Source: Pseudarthrobacter sp. ATCC 49987 (GTDB taxonomy: Bacteria > Actinomycetota > Actinomycetes > Actinomycetales > Micrococcaceae). From it: a stretch of DNA of 64,000 nucleotides. Every line of letters starts with the position of its first letter. Within the stretch, counting starts at the first letter, position 1. Under the pieces are notes generated by a model that saw nothing but the letters and a program-made list of their open reading frames with translations, was not told the origin of the DNA and did not search any database. Location: contig NZ_JAABNS010000001.1 in assembly GCF_009928425.1 (NCBI RefSeq), positions 2,542,001-2,606,000 of the forward strand. Direction: 5' to 3'. Shown here one piece after another: positions 16,870 through 25,010 of this stretch. The translations under genes were made by a program, and so were the position numbers.

Positions 16870-17352
16870 TTAGCTCCCCGGAGCAAGGTAGCGCACCGCC
16901 TTCGCCCTGTCCTGGGGGTACCGCCGCTCCATCGAGTCTGCAATCCCGGCGATGGTCTGCCGGGCCAGCGCCTGCCGCCAGGCGAGTTCGGCCTGGCGCA
17001 TCGTCTGGGAGATCAGGCAGGTCCGGACGAAGTTGTGCTCCGTGTCGGCATCGGGAACGTTGCCCAGGATGCCTTCGCAGCGGAACACCGGTTCGGGCCC
17101 TTCCAGGGCCAGGACAATGTCCAGGACGGTGACGTTTTCCGGCCTGCGCGCCAGGTGGAACCCGCCGCGGGGGCCGGAGACAGAGCCGAGGATCCCGGCG
17201 CGGACCAGCGCCTGGAGCTGCTTGTTGAGGTAGGCGCCCGGGAGTTTGTAGTACTCCGCGAGCCGGGCACTGTTGACCGCCTCGCCGGCCGGTGTCCACG
17301 CCATGTTGACGCAGCTGTGCACGGCCCACTCCACCCCACGGCCCATCTTCAT
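16870..17352 (-). CDS. Rrf2-family transcriptional regulator
   Basis: A 160-residue DNA-binding protein. The N-terminal winged helix fits the Rrf2 family (KMGRGVEWAVHS, then LAEYYKLPGAYLNKQLQ and the wing GSVSGPRGGFHLAR). Three cysteines are present (CVNMAW, FRCEG, RTCLI), but not in the tight three-Cys cluster pattern of IscR or NsrR. Whether it binds Fe-S or another ligand is therefore open. It diverges from the phospho-sugar mutase and converges on punA, so it may control either. ATG at 17352 is used; ATG at 17346 is also possible. Confidence 0.82.
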   Translation of the reverse strand: MKMGRGVEWAVHSCVNMAWTPAGEAVNSARLAEYYKLPGAYLNKQLQALVRAGILGSVSGPRGGFHLARRPENVTVLDIVLALEGPEPVFRCEGILGNVPDADTEHNFVRTCLISQTMRQAELAWRQALARQTIAGIADSMERRYPQDRAKAVRYLAPGS

Positions 17353-17469
17353 ATTCCAGACGCTACGTGTCCGGAAAAATGGCTGTCAAGGTCTGGCGGG
17401 CAAGACGGTTGTGACCGATCTGTACGGCGGACTCTCGCTTGTCGGGGAGGCATCCGCGGCGATTGGCAC

Positions 17470-17475
17470 TAGTTT
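17470..17475 (+). promoter_or_regulatory. -10 element of the phospho-sugar mutase, probably leaderless
   Basis: TAGTTT is followed by 7 nt and the ATG at 17483. No Shine-Dalgarno sequence is seen. Confidence 0.45.
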
Positions 17476-17482
17476 GGTTCCT

Positions 17483-19225
17483 ATGACGTCTTCTGATGCC
17501 GACCTCACCCGCCTGCTGAGCGACGCCCGGACCTGGGCCGCCCAGGACCCGGATCCCGCCACCGCCGCCGCACTGACCGAGCTGGTCCGGCTCGCTGACG
17601 ACGGCGCCGCCTCGGCCCGTCAGGAGCTCGCCGACAGTTTCAACGGCACCCTGCAGTTCGGCACCGCGGGCCTGCGTGCAGCCCTCGGCCCCGGCCCGAA
17701 CCGGATGAATCGCGTGGTGGTGCGCCGCGCCGCCGCGGGATTCACGGCCTTCCTCATCGACGCCGTCGCCCAGGCCGCCCCCGGCACCCGGCCGCGCGCC
17801 GTCGTCGGCTACGACGCCCGGCACAACTCGGACATCTTCGCGGAAGAAACCGCCGCCATCCTCACCGCCGCCGGCGTGGAGACTTTCCTGATGCCGTCCG
17901 CCCTGCCCACCCCGCTGCTCGCCTATGCGGTGCGGGCGCTGGAGTGCGACGGCGGCGTGATGGTCACCGCCAGCCACAACCCGCCGCAGGACAACGGCTA
18001 CAAGGTCTACCTGGGCCGGCACGCGGTCGAGGAGAGCGGCCGCGGCGCGCAGATCGTGGCCCCGTACGACGCCCTCATCGCGGCGAAAATCGACGCCGTC
18101 GGTGAGCTGTCCGGCGTCGCCCTGGCCCCGGAGGGCTGGACCGTCCTGGATCCGTCCATCGCTGCCGACTACGAGGCCGCCGCCGCGGCCCTCGCCGTCC
18201 CGGAGCGCTTCCCGGCCCGCGACCTCAAGATCGTCCTGACCCCCATGCACGGCGTGGGCGGCGAGACCGCAGTGGCTGTGCTGCACGCAGCCGGCTTTGC
18301 CGACGTCACCCTGGTGAGCGAGCAGGCCGAACCGGACCCCGACTTCCCCACCGTGAACTTCCCCAACCCCGAAGAGCCCGGCGCCCTGGACCTGGCCCTC
18401 CAAACCGCCGTCCGGGTGGATGCGGACATCGTGATCGCCAACGACCCCGACGCGGACCGCGCCGCGGTGGCCGCGAAGGATCCGGACACCGGTTCCTGGC
18501 GCATGCTGCGCGGCGACGAGGTGGGCGCCCTGCTCGGCGCGCACATCGTGGCGCGGCTGGCGGCCGGCAGCGGCGAAACCACAGCGGGGGTCTTCGCGAA
18601 TTCGATCGTGTCCTCGCGGCTGCTCGCGCGGATCGCTGCCGCGGCAGGCTACGCCCATGAGGAAACCCTCACCGGCTTCAAGTGGATCGCCCGTGTTCCC
18701 GGGCTGTTGTACGGCTACGAAGAGGCGCTGGGGTACTGCGTCGCCCCCTCCCTGGTCCGGGACAAGGACGGGATCTCCGCGGCGGTGCTGATCGCGGAAT
18801 TCGCGGCAGCAGCAAAGGCCGGGGGTAAAACCATCTTCGACACGCTCGATGAGCTGTACCTGGTCCACGGGCTGCACGCCAGCGACCAGCTCAGCATCCG
18901 GGTCGCGGACCTGGGGCTGCTGGACGCCATGATGAACCGGCTGCGCGTCAGCCCGCCGGAATCCTTTGGCGGCTCCGCCGTCGAAACCGTCACGGACCTC
19001 GCCGAGGGCAGCGCCCAGCTGCCGCCCACCGACGGCCTGCTGTACCTGACGAAGGATCTCAGCCGCATCATCATCCGCCCCAGCGGTACGGAGCCGAAAC
19101 TCAAGTGCTACCTGGAGGTCATCCGCAACGTCGGATCGGCCGCCGAGCTGCCAGCGGCGCGGCACGAGGCACGCGCCGCGCTCGACGGCGTCCTGGCGGA
19201 TGTCCGCGAGGCGCTCGGGCTGTAA
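17483..19225 (+). CDS. Phospho-sugar mutase (phosphoglucomutase/phosphomannomutase family)
   Basis: A 580-residue alpha-D-phosphohexomutase. It moves phosphate between the 1 and 6 (or 1 and 5) positions of sugars. The phosphoserine loop VTASHNPPQDNGYK, the metal loop NDPDADRAAV, the sugar loop GYEEALGYCV and the phosphate-binding RPSGTEPKLK are all intact. The long form is the PGM2-like type, which can also act on pentose phosphates; the preferred substrate is uncertain. ATG at 17483 is chosen because the family N-terminus begins there and a TAGTTT -10 lies 7 nt upstream. The open frame extends 70 codons further but crosses the divergent Rrf2 gene. Confidence 0.9.
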   Translation: MTSSDADLTRLLSDARTWAAQDPDPATAAALTELVRLADDGAASARQELADSFNGTLQFGTAGLRAALGPGPNRMNRVVVRRAAAGFTAFLIDAVAQAAPGTRPRAVVGYDARHNSDIFAEETAAILTAAGVETFLMPSALPTPLLAYAVRALECDGGVMVTASHNPPQDNGYKVYLGRHAVEESGRGAQIVAPYDALIAAKIDAVGELSGVALAPEGWTVLDPSIAADYEAAAAALAVPERFPARDLKIVLTPMHGVGGETAVAVLHAAGFADVTLVSEQAEPDPDFPTVNFPNPEEPGALDLALQTAVRVDADIVIANDPDADRAAVAAKDPDTGSWRMLRGDEVGALLGAHIVARLAAGSGETTAGVFANSIVSSRLLARIAAAAGYAHEETLTGFKWIARVPGLLYGYEEALGYCVAPSLVRDKDGISAAVLIAEFAAAAKAGGKTIFDTLDELYLVHGLHASDQLSIRVADLGLLDAMMNRLRVSPPESFGGSAVETVTDLAEGSAQLPPTDGLLYLTKDLSRIIIRPSGTEPKLKCYLEVIRNVGSAAELPAARHEARAALDGVLADVREALGL

Positions 19226-19242
19226 CCTCCCGGGGTTCAGCC

Positions 19243-19620
19243 CTACAGCTCGACCTCAATGTACCCGCCCACAATCCGGGTACCGAAGGTCGGGAGCCGG
19301 AGTCCCGGCGTGGCCAGGCATTCGCCTGTTGCGAGGTCATAGACCTCTTTATGCAGCGGCGAGGCGAGGGTCGCCCGCGTCCCGCGGGAACCGGTGATGC
19401 CCCGGGCCATCACGTGCGCCCCGGTCGCAGGGTCCTCCTGCGCGACGGCAAAAACCTCACCGGATGCCGTGCGGAACAATGCCACCTGGCGGCCCGCGAT
19501 CAGCGCGGCCTCGCCCCAGGCCGGTTCCAGGTCCTCCACGGCGCACACGCGGTGCCAGCCGGTCCCATAGCTGGGGTGTTCAACAAAGCTCCGTGCTGCG
19601 CTCTCAAGTACGGCAGTCAT
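19243..19620 (-). CDS. nirD: Nitrite reductase (NADH) small subunit NirD
   Basis: A 125-residue protein with a Rieske-like fold that pairs with NirB in assimilatory nitrite reduction to ammonium. Family features are WHRVCAVEDLEP at the start of the domain and ASPLHKEVYDLATGECL near the end. The Cys/His cluster ligands of true Rieske proteins are absent, as usual in NirD. The ATG at 19620 follows GAGAGGGG. Unusually, nirD is not downstream of nirB but diverges from it. It has its own promoter with the same GAAAC-n10-TANNNT architecture as nirB. Confidence 0.9.
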   Translation of the reverse strand: MTAVLESAARSFVEHPSYGTGWHRVCAVEDLEPAWGEAALIAGRQVALFRTASGEVFAVAQEDPATGAHVMARGITGSRGTRATLASPLHKEVYDLATGECLATPGLRLPTFGTRIVGGYIEVEL

Positions 19621-19678
19621 TCCGGCCCCTCTCTGGTACATCTCTCCCGGGCTCAGCCGCTCCTGCGGCCATATACCC

Positions 19679-19732
19679 ACGCTAGGTCCGGGGTGTTTCG
19701 GCCGCGTGCAGTGAATGTGTCCGGCGGGTAAA
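19679..19732 (-). promoter_or_regulatory. nirD promoter with GlnR-like box
   Basis: On the minus strand four pentamers sit on an 11-nt grid: TTTAC (19728-19732), GACAC (19717-19721), TGCAC (19706-19710) and GAAAC (19695-19699). The last is followed by exactly 10 nt and TAGCGT (19679-19684) as the -10 element. It resembles the gTnAC-n6-GaAAC repeat of GlnR. Confidence 0.6.
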
Positions 19733-19772
19733 AGAGACCTCACGCAGCCGGAAACGCATCCGTGATGCAGAA

Positions 19773-19826
19773 GTTAAGATCACGAAACATAAGGGAAACT
19801 GAAGCGAAACTGCGCTTGCCTAGTCT
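19773..19826 (+). promoter_or_regulatory. nirB promoter with GlnR-like box
   Basis: GTTAA (19773-19777) and three GAAAC copies (19784, 19795 and 19806) are spaced exactly 11 nt apart. The last ends 10 nt before TAGTCT (19821-19826), the likely -10. This is the cleanest of the four copies of this architecture in the window. Confidence 0.7.
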
Positions 19827-19889
19827 GGATGGACACCTCGATTGAGAAGGTCGCAGAGCACCGACTGCGGCCCATGCGAAAGGCCCACC

Positions 19890-22619
19890 GTGACCGGACA
19901 GACTGCAAGCCCCCAGAACCAGGGCGCAGAGCGCACTAAAACACCGCGCCGCATCGTGGTTGCGGGCGGCGGCCCTGCTGCCCACCGTTTCGCCGACGCC
20001 ATGCACGCCCGGGGCCTCGACGGCTGGAACGTCACCGTCCTCACCGAGGAAGCACACCTCCCTTATGACCGCGTTGCGCTGAGCAAAGCCCTCACCGACG
20101 CCGACGTCGACCTCACCCTTGGCAGCGCCTCGATGTGGGACCACGAGGCACTCACCTTGCAGACCGGCGAGCGCGTCACCGGCATCGACATCGCGGGCAA
20201 GACCGTCAGCACCGCGGCCGGCACCGTCTACCCGTACGACGAGCTGGTGGTCGCCACCGGCTCCGACGCCGCCCGCCTGCCGATCCCGGGATCCGAGCTC
20301 ACCCACGTGTACCGCACGCTGGAAGATGTCTGGGCCATCAACAAGGCCATCGCGGAACTGACGGAGAAGCTGGGCCGCAAGGTCAACGCCGTCACCATCG
20401 GCGGCGGGCTGCTGGGCCTCGAGTCCGCGGCCGGCACGGAACAGCTCGGCGCCACGCCGATCGTCATCAACGGTTCCCCCTGGCTCATGAACACCCAGCT
20501 GGACGAGGGCGCCGGGCAGGCCCTCGGCCGCCTGATCGAGGCCAAGGGCTTCACCGTCCACGGCGGGGTCTTCCCTTCCGAAGTCCTCTCCGACGACGGC
20601 GGCCAGGTCACCGGCGTGCTGATGGCTGACGGGCGCATCATCGACGCCGACCTGGTGATCGTCGCGATCGGCGTGAAGCCCCGCGACGAGCTGTTCCGCA
20701 CCGCCAACGGCACGGCGGTTGCAGGCACAGGGACTGCAGGCACAGCACCGCTGGACACAGCGCTGTTCCAGCTCGGCCCGCGCGGCGGCGTCGTGATCTC
20801 CGACGGCTGCGAAACGCAGGTCCCCGGCATCTGGGCGATCGGCGAGGTCGCCAACTTCGGCGGCATGTGCCTGGGCCTCGTGGCCCCTGCCAACACCATG
20901 GCGGAGATCGTCGCGGACCGGCTGCACGGCGGCGACGCAACCTTCCCGGGCTTCGACACCGCCACCAAGCTCAAGCTCTCCGGCGTCGACGTCGCCAGCT
21001 TCGGCGACGCGTTCGCCCGGACCGAGCACGCCCTGGAAATCGTCTACGCCGACCCGGCCCGCGGTGTCTACCAGAAGATCGTCACCACGGACGATGCCAA
21101 GACCCTGCTCGGCGGCATCTTTGTCGGGGACGCCACCCCGTACACGTCCCTGCGCCCCATGCTGGGCCGCGAACTCGCCGCCGAACCCGGCGCCTACCTC
21201 ACCGCGGCCGGCGGCGGCGACGCCGGGGACGAAGTCTTGGAGACCCAACTTCCGGACGACGCCATCCTGTGTTCCTGCAACAACGTGACGGCCGGAACCA
21301 TTCGCGACACCGTCAATGGCTGCGGGGCCTGCGACGGCAACGCGCCCGTCCAGGAGCTCGGCGAACTCAAGGGCTGCACCCGCGCGGGCACCAGCTGCGG
21401 TTCCTGCGTGCCGATGCTTAAGAAGCTGCTGGAGACCGAACTCACCAAGTCCGGCGTCGAGGTCTCGAAGGCACTGTGCGAGCACATCGAACTGTCCCGC
21501 CAGGAACTCTTCGAGACCATCCGCGTCCTGGAACTGGCCTCCTTCGAGGAGATCATGGCCAAGTACGGCACCGGCGACGGCTGCGACATCTGCAAGCCGA
21601 CCATCGCCAACATCCTGGCCAGCCAGAACAGCGCCTACGTCCTCGACGCCGGCCGCGGCACCCTGCAGGACACCAACGACCGAGCCCTGGCCAACATGCA
21701 GAAGGACGGCACCTATTCGGTGGTCCCGCGCATCGCCGGCGGCGAGATCACCCCGAGGAAGCTCGGTGTGATCGCCGCGGTCGCGGAACAGTACGGCCTC
21801 TACACCAAAATCACCGGCGGCCAGCGGATTGACATGTTCGGTGCCCGGCTGGAGCAGCTGCCCGAAATCTGGAAGCTGCTGGTGGATGCCGGGTTCGAAT
21901 CGGGCCAGGCCTACGGCAAGAGCCTGCGCACCGTGAAGTCCTGCGTCGGCTCCACGTGGTGCCGCTTCGGGGTCCAGGACTCGGTGGCCATGGCCATCCA
22001 GCTTGAACTGCGGTACCGCGGCCTCCGCAGCCCGCACAAACTGAAAATGGGCGTCTCCGGGTGTGCCCGCGAATGCGCCGAGGCCCGGGGCAAGGACGTC
22101 GGCGTCATCGCCACCGCGGACGGCTGGAACCTGTACGTCGGCGGCAACGGCGGAGCCACCCCGGCCCACGCCCAGCTGCTGGCCAAGGACCTGGACGACG
22201 AAACCCTCATCAAGTACATCGACCGCTACTTTATGTACTACATCCGCACCGCGGACCGCCTGCAGCGCACCGCGCGCTGGCAGGAGGAGCTCGACGGCGG
22301 CATCAAGCACGTCGAGGACGTGGTGGTGCACGACACCCTGGGCATCGCCGCGGACCTCGAGGCCGCCATGGCCAGGCACGTGGACACCTACCAGGACGAA
22401 TGGGCGGACACCCTCAAGGATCCCGAGCGCCTCCGCCGCTTCCGGTCCTTCGTCAACGCCCCGGGCCAGTTGGACGATTCCATCACCTTCGTCCCCGACG
22501 AGCGCGGCCAGATGCGCCCCGCCACCGCAGAAGAAAAGGCCCAGCAGCCAGTCCTGATCGGTTCTTCCATCCCGGTCCGTGCCACCACCCCGGAACTGCT
22601 TGACGAGAACGAGGTATAG
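19890..22619 (+). CDS. nirB: Assimilatory nitrite reductase (NAD(P)H), large subunit NirB
   Basis: A 909-residue siroheme enzyme reducing nitrite to ammonium in the cytoplasm. Domains in order: FAD/NAD(P)-binding (residues ~17-320, IVVAGGGPAAHRFADA and VTIGGGLLGLESAAG), a BFD-type [2Fe-2S] domain (~460-510, CSCNN and CGSCVP), ferredoxin-like sulfite/nitrite reductase repeats, and the siroheme/[4Fe-4S] site (CVGSTWC near 684, SGCARECAEA near 724). All cluster cysteines are present. GTG at 19890 is preferred over the upstream TTG because GAAAGG precedes it. It heads the nirB-cobA-nnaR cluster. Confidence 0.94.
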   Translation: MTGQTASPQNQGAERTKTPRRIVVAGGGPAAHRFADAMHARGLDGWNVTVLTEEAHLPYDRVALSKALTDADVDLTLGSASMWDHEALTLQTGERVTGIDIAGKTVSTAAGTVYPYDELVVATGSDAARLPIPGSELTHVYRTLEDVWAINKAIAELTEKLGRKVNAVTIGGGLLGLESAAGTEQLGATPIVINGSPWLMNTQLDEGAGQALGRLIEAKGFTVHGGVFPSEVLSDDGGQVTGVLMADGRIIDADLVIVAIGVKPRDELFRTANGTAVAGTGTAGTAPLDTALFQLGPRGGVVISDGCETQVPGIWAIGEVANFGGMCLGLVAPANTMAEIVADRLHGGDATFPGFDTATKLKLSGVDVASFGDAFARTEHALEIVYADPARGVYQKIVTTDDAKTLLGGIFVGDATPYTSLRPMLGRELAAEPGAYLTAAGGGDAGDEVLETQLPDDAILCSCNNVTAGTIRDTVNGCGACDGNAPVQELGELKGCTRAGTSCGSCVPMLKKLLETELTKSGVEVSKALCEHIELSRQELFETIRVLELASFEEIMAKYGTGDGCDICKPTIANILASQNSAYVLDAGRGTLQDTNDRALANMQKDGTYSVVPRIAGGEITPRKLGVIAAVAEQYGLYTKITGGQRIDMFGARLEQLPEIWKLLVDAGFESGQAYGKSLRTVKSCVGSTWCRFGVQDSVAMAIQLELRYRGLRSPHKLKMGVSGCARECAEARGKDVGVIATADGWNLYVGGNGGATPAHAQLLAKDLDDETLIKYIDRYFMYYIRTADRLQRTARWQEELDGGIKHVEDVVVHDTLGIAADLEAAMARHVDTYQDEWADTLKDPERLRRFRSFVNAPGQLDDSITFVPDERGQMRPATAEEKAQQPVLIGSSIPVRATTPELLDENEV

Positions 22620-22621
22620 CC

Positions 22622-23656
22622 ATGCAGCTCAACATTGAACTCACCGGTCGCGAGGTCCTCGTCACCGGCTCGGACGCCGCAGCGCGCCAGGCAGTCCGCC
22701 GCTACGTGGCGGCCGGCGCCGTCGTATCCCGGCTCAGCACCCCCGGCGGCTCGCGGCACGACGGCCCCCTGCCGGAGCGCCCCTTCCTGGTCGCCGCGGT
22801 CGACGACGGCCAGCCCGGCTGGGAGGCGCTGCTGGACCGCTGCCGGGACACCGGCATTCCGGTCGCGGCGGAACCCGCCGCCGGGCCTGCCGGCCACGTC
22901 ACCCTGGTCGGCGGCGGCCCCGGAACCACCGAGCTGCTGACCGTCGCGGCGGTCAAGGCCCTGCGGGATGCCGACGTCATCTTCTACGACCGGCTGGCCC
23001 CGTGCCAGGAACTGCCCGCGCTGAGCACGGCCGAGCTGGTGGATGTGGGCAAGCGCCCCGGCCACCACCCGGTCAGCCAGTCCGGCATCGAGGAACTCAT
23101 GGTGGAAGCGGCCCTGTCCGGAAAGAACGTGGTGCGGCTCAAGGGCGGCGACCCGTACGTGTTCGGCCGCGGCGGCGAGGAAGTGGCCGCCTGCGTGAAG
23201 GCCGGCGTCCCCGTCCGGGTGATCTCCGGCGTGACTAGCGCCATCTCCGTCCCTGCCGCAGCCGGTATCCCGGTCACACACCGCGAGGTCAGCCACATGT
23301 TCACCGTGGTCTCCGGCCACGCCCCGCTGACCGAGAAGGAACACACCCACCTCGCGGGACTGGGCGGGACCATTGTGGTGCTGATGGGCATCGGCACCCT
23401 GCACCAGCTCGCCGCCGGCCTCCGCCGGGCGGGAATGCGCGCGGACATGCCGATGGCCGTCGTCGAACGCGGTTACCTCCCCGGCCAGCGGACCACCATC
23501 GCCGAGCTGGGCACCATCACGACGGCGGCTGCTGACTGCACCAACCCGGCCGTGCTGGTGATCGGCGACGTCGTCCGTGTGGCCGAGGCCAATCGCGGCT
23601 GCGCGGAGGCGGAAGCCGAGCTGGACCGCCTGGCCGCGTCCCTGATGGGAGCGTGA
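22622..23656 (+). CDS. cobA: Uroporphyrinogen-III C-methyltransferase (siroheme synthesis)
   Basis: A 344-residue enzyme that methylates uroporphyrinogen III twice with S-adenosylmethionine to give precorrin-2 for NirB's siroheme. The methyltransferase domain covers residues ~97-344: VTLVGGGPGTTELLTV, YDRLAP, VRLKGGDPYVFGRGGEE and GVTSAISVPAAAGIPVTHRE. The first ~95 residues look like a shrunken CysG-type NAD-binding domain (VLVTGSDAAARQAVR) that has lost its glycine-rich core, so dehydrogenation and chelation are probably done elsewhere. Only 2 nt separate it from nirB, and its stop overlaps the next start. Confidence 0.92.
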   Translation: MQLNIELTGREVLVTGSDAAARQAVRRYVAAGAVVSRLSTPGGSRHDGPLPERPFLVAAVDDGQPGWEALLDRCRDTGIPVAAEPAAGPAGHVTLVGGGPGTTELLTVAAVKALRDADVIFYDRLAPCQELPALSTAELVDVGKRPGHHPVSQSGIEELMVEAALSGKNVVRLKGGDPYVFGRGGEEVAACVKAGVPVRVISGVTSAISVPAAAGIPVTHREVSHMFTVVSGHAPLTEKEHTHLAGLGGTIVVLMGIGTLHQLAAGLRRAGMRADMPMAVVERGYLPGQRTTIAELGTITTAAADCTNPAVLVIGDVVRVAEANRGCAEAEAELDRLAASLMGA

Positions 23657-24861
23657 GAGCCGTGAGCGCACTCAACGCCATCGCCCCGGCCGGGGCGCCC
23701 GGTGCCGGCCCCGGCTCCGGCCCCGACCCCGCGCCGGACACCGCGCCGGACACTGTGGCGGAGGCTGTCGAGCTGCCGCTGGAGGGTTTCCGGATCGGCG
23801 TGACCTCGCACCGCCGCTCCCAGGACCTGATCGAAGCCCTGGAGCGGCGCGGCGCCGAGGTGCTGCATGCACCGGCGCTGAAGATCGCCCCCGTGCAGGA
23901 GGACGTGAGCCTGATCGAGGACACCCGGGCCATCATCGCCGCCCGCCCCGAACTGTGCATCGCCACCACCGCCTACGGCATGCGGCGCTGGTGCGAGGCC
24001 GCGGACACCTTCGGCATCGGCGAGCAGCTGCTGGAAACCCTCGGCGCCACCCGCATGTTCGTCCGCGGGCCCAAGGCCCGCGGCGCCGTCCGCGCGGCCG
24101 GGCTGGCCGACGTCGGGATCAGCAGCGACGAAACCACCGCCACGCTGGTGGACATGCTCCTGGCCGAGGGGGTACGCGGCAAGACCGTCGCCGTGCAGCT
24201 GCACGGCTACACCGACGTCCGCCAGCTCGAACGCCTCCGGATGTCCGGCGCCACGGTCCTGACCGTCACCCCGTACCGGTGGGTCAAGCCCGACGGCGAG
24301 GACCGGCTGCCGCGGCTGATCGAGGCCGCCTGTAGCGGCAACCTGGATGTCCTGACCTTTACCAGCGCCCCCGCGGTGGATGCCATGTGGAGCACGGCGC
24401 ACGAGATGGGCCTGTACAAGCAGCTCGTGGAGAGCCTCAAGACCACCGTGTCCACCGCCGTCGTCGGCCCCATCACGGCGCAGCCGCTCATCGATGCCGG
24501 ACTGCAGCCGCTGGTCCCGGACCGGTTCCGGATGGGCGCCCTCATCCGGCTGGTGGTGGAGCACCTTGCCCTCAACCACGTCCGCCGCCTGGACACCGTG
24601 TCGGGCCGGGTGGAACTCCGCGGCCGTTCGCTGCGGATCGACGGCGAGCCCATCGAACTGGCTCCCGCCCCCCTGCTGCTGCTGCGGGCGCTGATGGGCG
24701 CCGGCGGCACGGTGCTCTCCCGTGAGTCGCTGTCCGAACTGCTGGAACTCCGCGGTTCCGTGCATGCCCTGGACATGACGGTCAGCAGGCTGCGCTCCGC
24801 CCTGCCGGACGGCCGGCTCGTGGAAACCGTGGTGAAGCGCGGCTACCGGATCCGCGTGTGA
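23653..24861 (+). CDS. nnaR: NnaR-type regulator: HemD-like domain plus winged-helix DNA-binding domain
   Basis: A 402-residue two-domain protein. Residues ~25-290 resemble uroporphyrinogen-III synthase (GFRIGVTSHRRSQDLIEALE; LTFTSAPAVDAMW). Residues ~310-402 form an OmpR-type winged helix (IDGEPIELAPAPLLLLRAL, DMTVSRLRSALPDGRL, VVKRGYRIRV). This arrangement is that of NnaR, known in Streptomyces and Mycobacterium to co-activate nitrate/nitrite assimilation with GlnR. Location directly after nirB-cobA supports this; it is unlikely to be the housekeeping HemD. GTG at 23653 overlaps the cobA stop by 4 nt; GTG at 23662 is an alternative start. Confidence 0.88.
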   Translation: MRAVSALNAIAPAGAPGAGPGSGPDPAPDTAPDTVAEAVELPLEGFRIGVTSHRRSQDLIEALERRGAEVLHAPALKIAPVQEDVSLIEDTRAIIAARPELCIATTAYGMRRWCEAADTFGIGEQLLETLGATRMFVRGPKARGAVRAAGLADVGISSDETTATLVDMLLAEGVRGKTVAVQLHGYTDVRQLERLRMSGATVLTVTPYRWVKPDGEDRLPRLIEAACSGNLDVLTFTSAPAVDAMWSTAHEMGLYKQLVESLKTTVSTAVVGPITAQPLIDAGLQPLVPDRFRMGALIRLVVEHLALNHVRRLDTVSGRVELRGRSLRIDGEPIELAPAPLLLLRALMGAGGTVLSRESLSELLELRGSVHALDMTVSRLRSALPDGRLVETVVKRGYRIRV

Positions 24862-24901
24862 CGCACGCCATTACCGGCCGGTAAACATTGGCGAACGGCC
24901 G

Positions 24902-24955
24902 GCGAAAATCCGGCAACACCGGGGAAACACGCCGGAAAGATCGCCCGCCTACGCT
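24902..24955 (+). promoter_or_regulatory. Phased box and -10 of the NirB-like oxidoreductase gene
   Basis: Pentamers GCGAA (24902), GCAAC (24913), GAAAC (24924) and GAAAG (24935-24939) are on an 11-nt grid, with a further GCGAA at 24891. Exactly 10 nt after the last comes TACGCT (24950-24955). This matches the spacing at narK, nirD and nirB, with a G in place of the last C. Confidence 0.55.
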
Positions 24956-25010
24956 GGGTTCCATCAAGCAGTCAGGCCACACCACCGGCCACCAGCGAAA
25001 GGGCCTCACC

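Noticed and set aside
19740..22379. An 879-codon open frame on the minus strand opposite nirB
   Set aside because: It is the antisense shadow of nirB in GC-rich sequence, with low-complexity Asp/Gly/Val composition and no domain; all siroheme and flavin motifs are on the plus strand.
23653..24861. Housekeeping uroporphyrinogen-III synthase (HemD)
   Set aside because: The C-terminal OmpR-type DNA-binding domain and the position after nirB-cobA point to a regulator instead.
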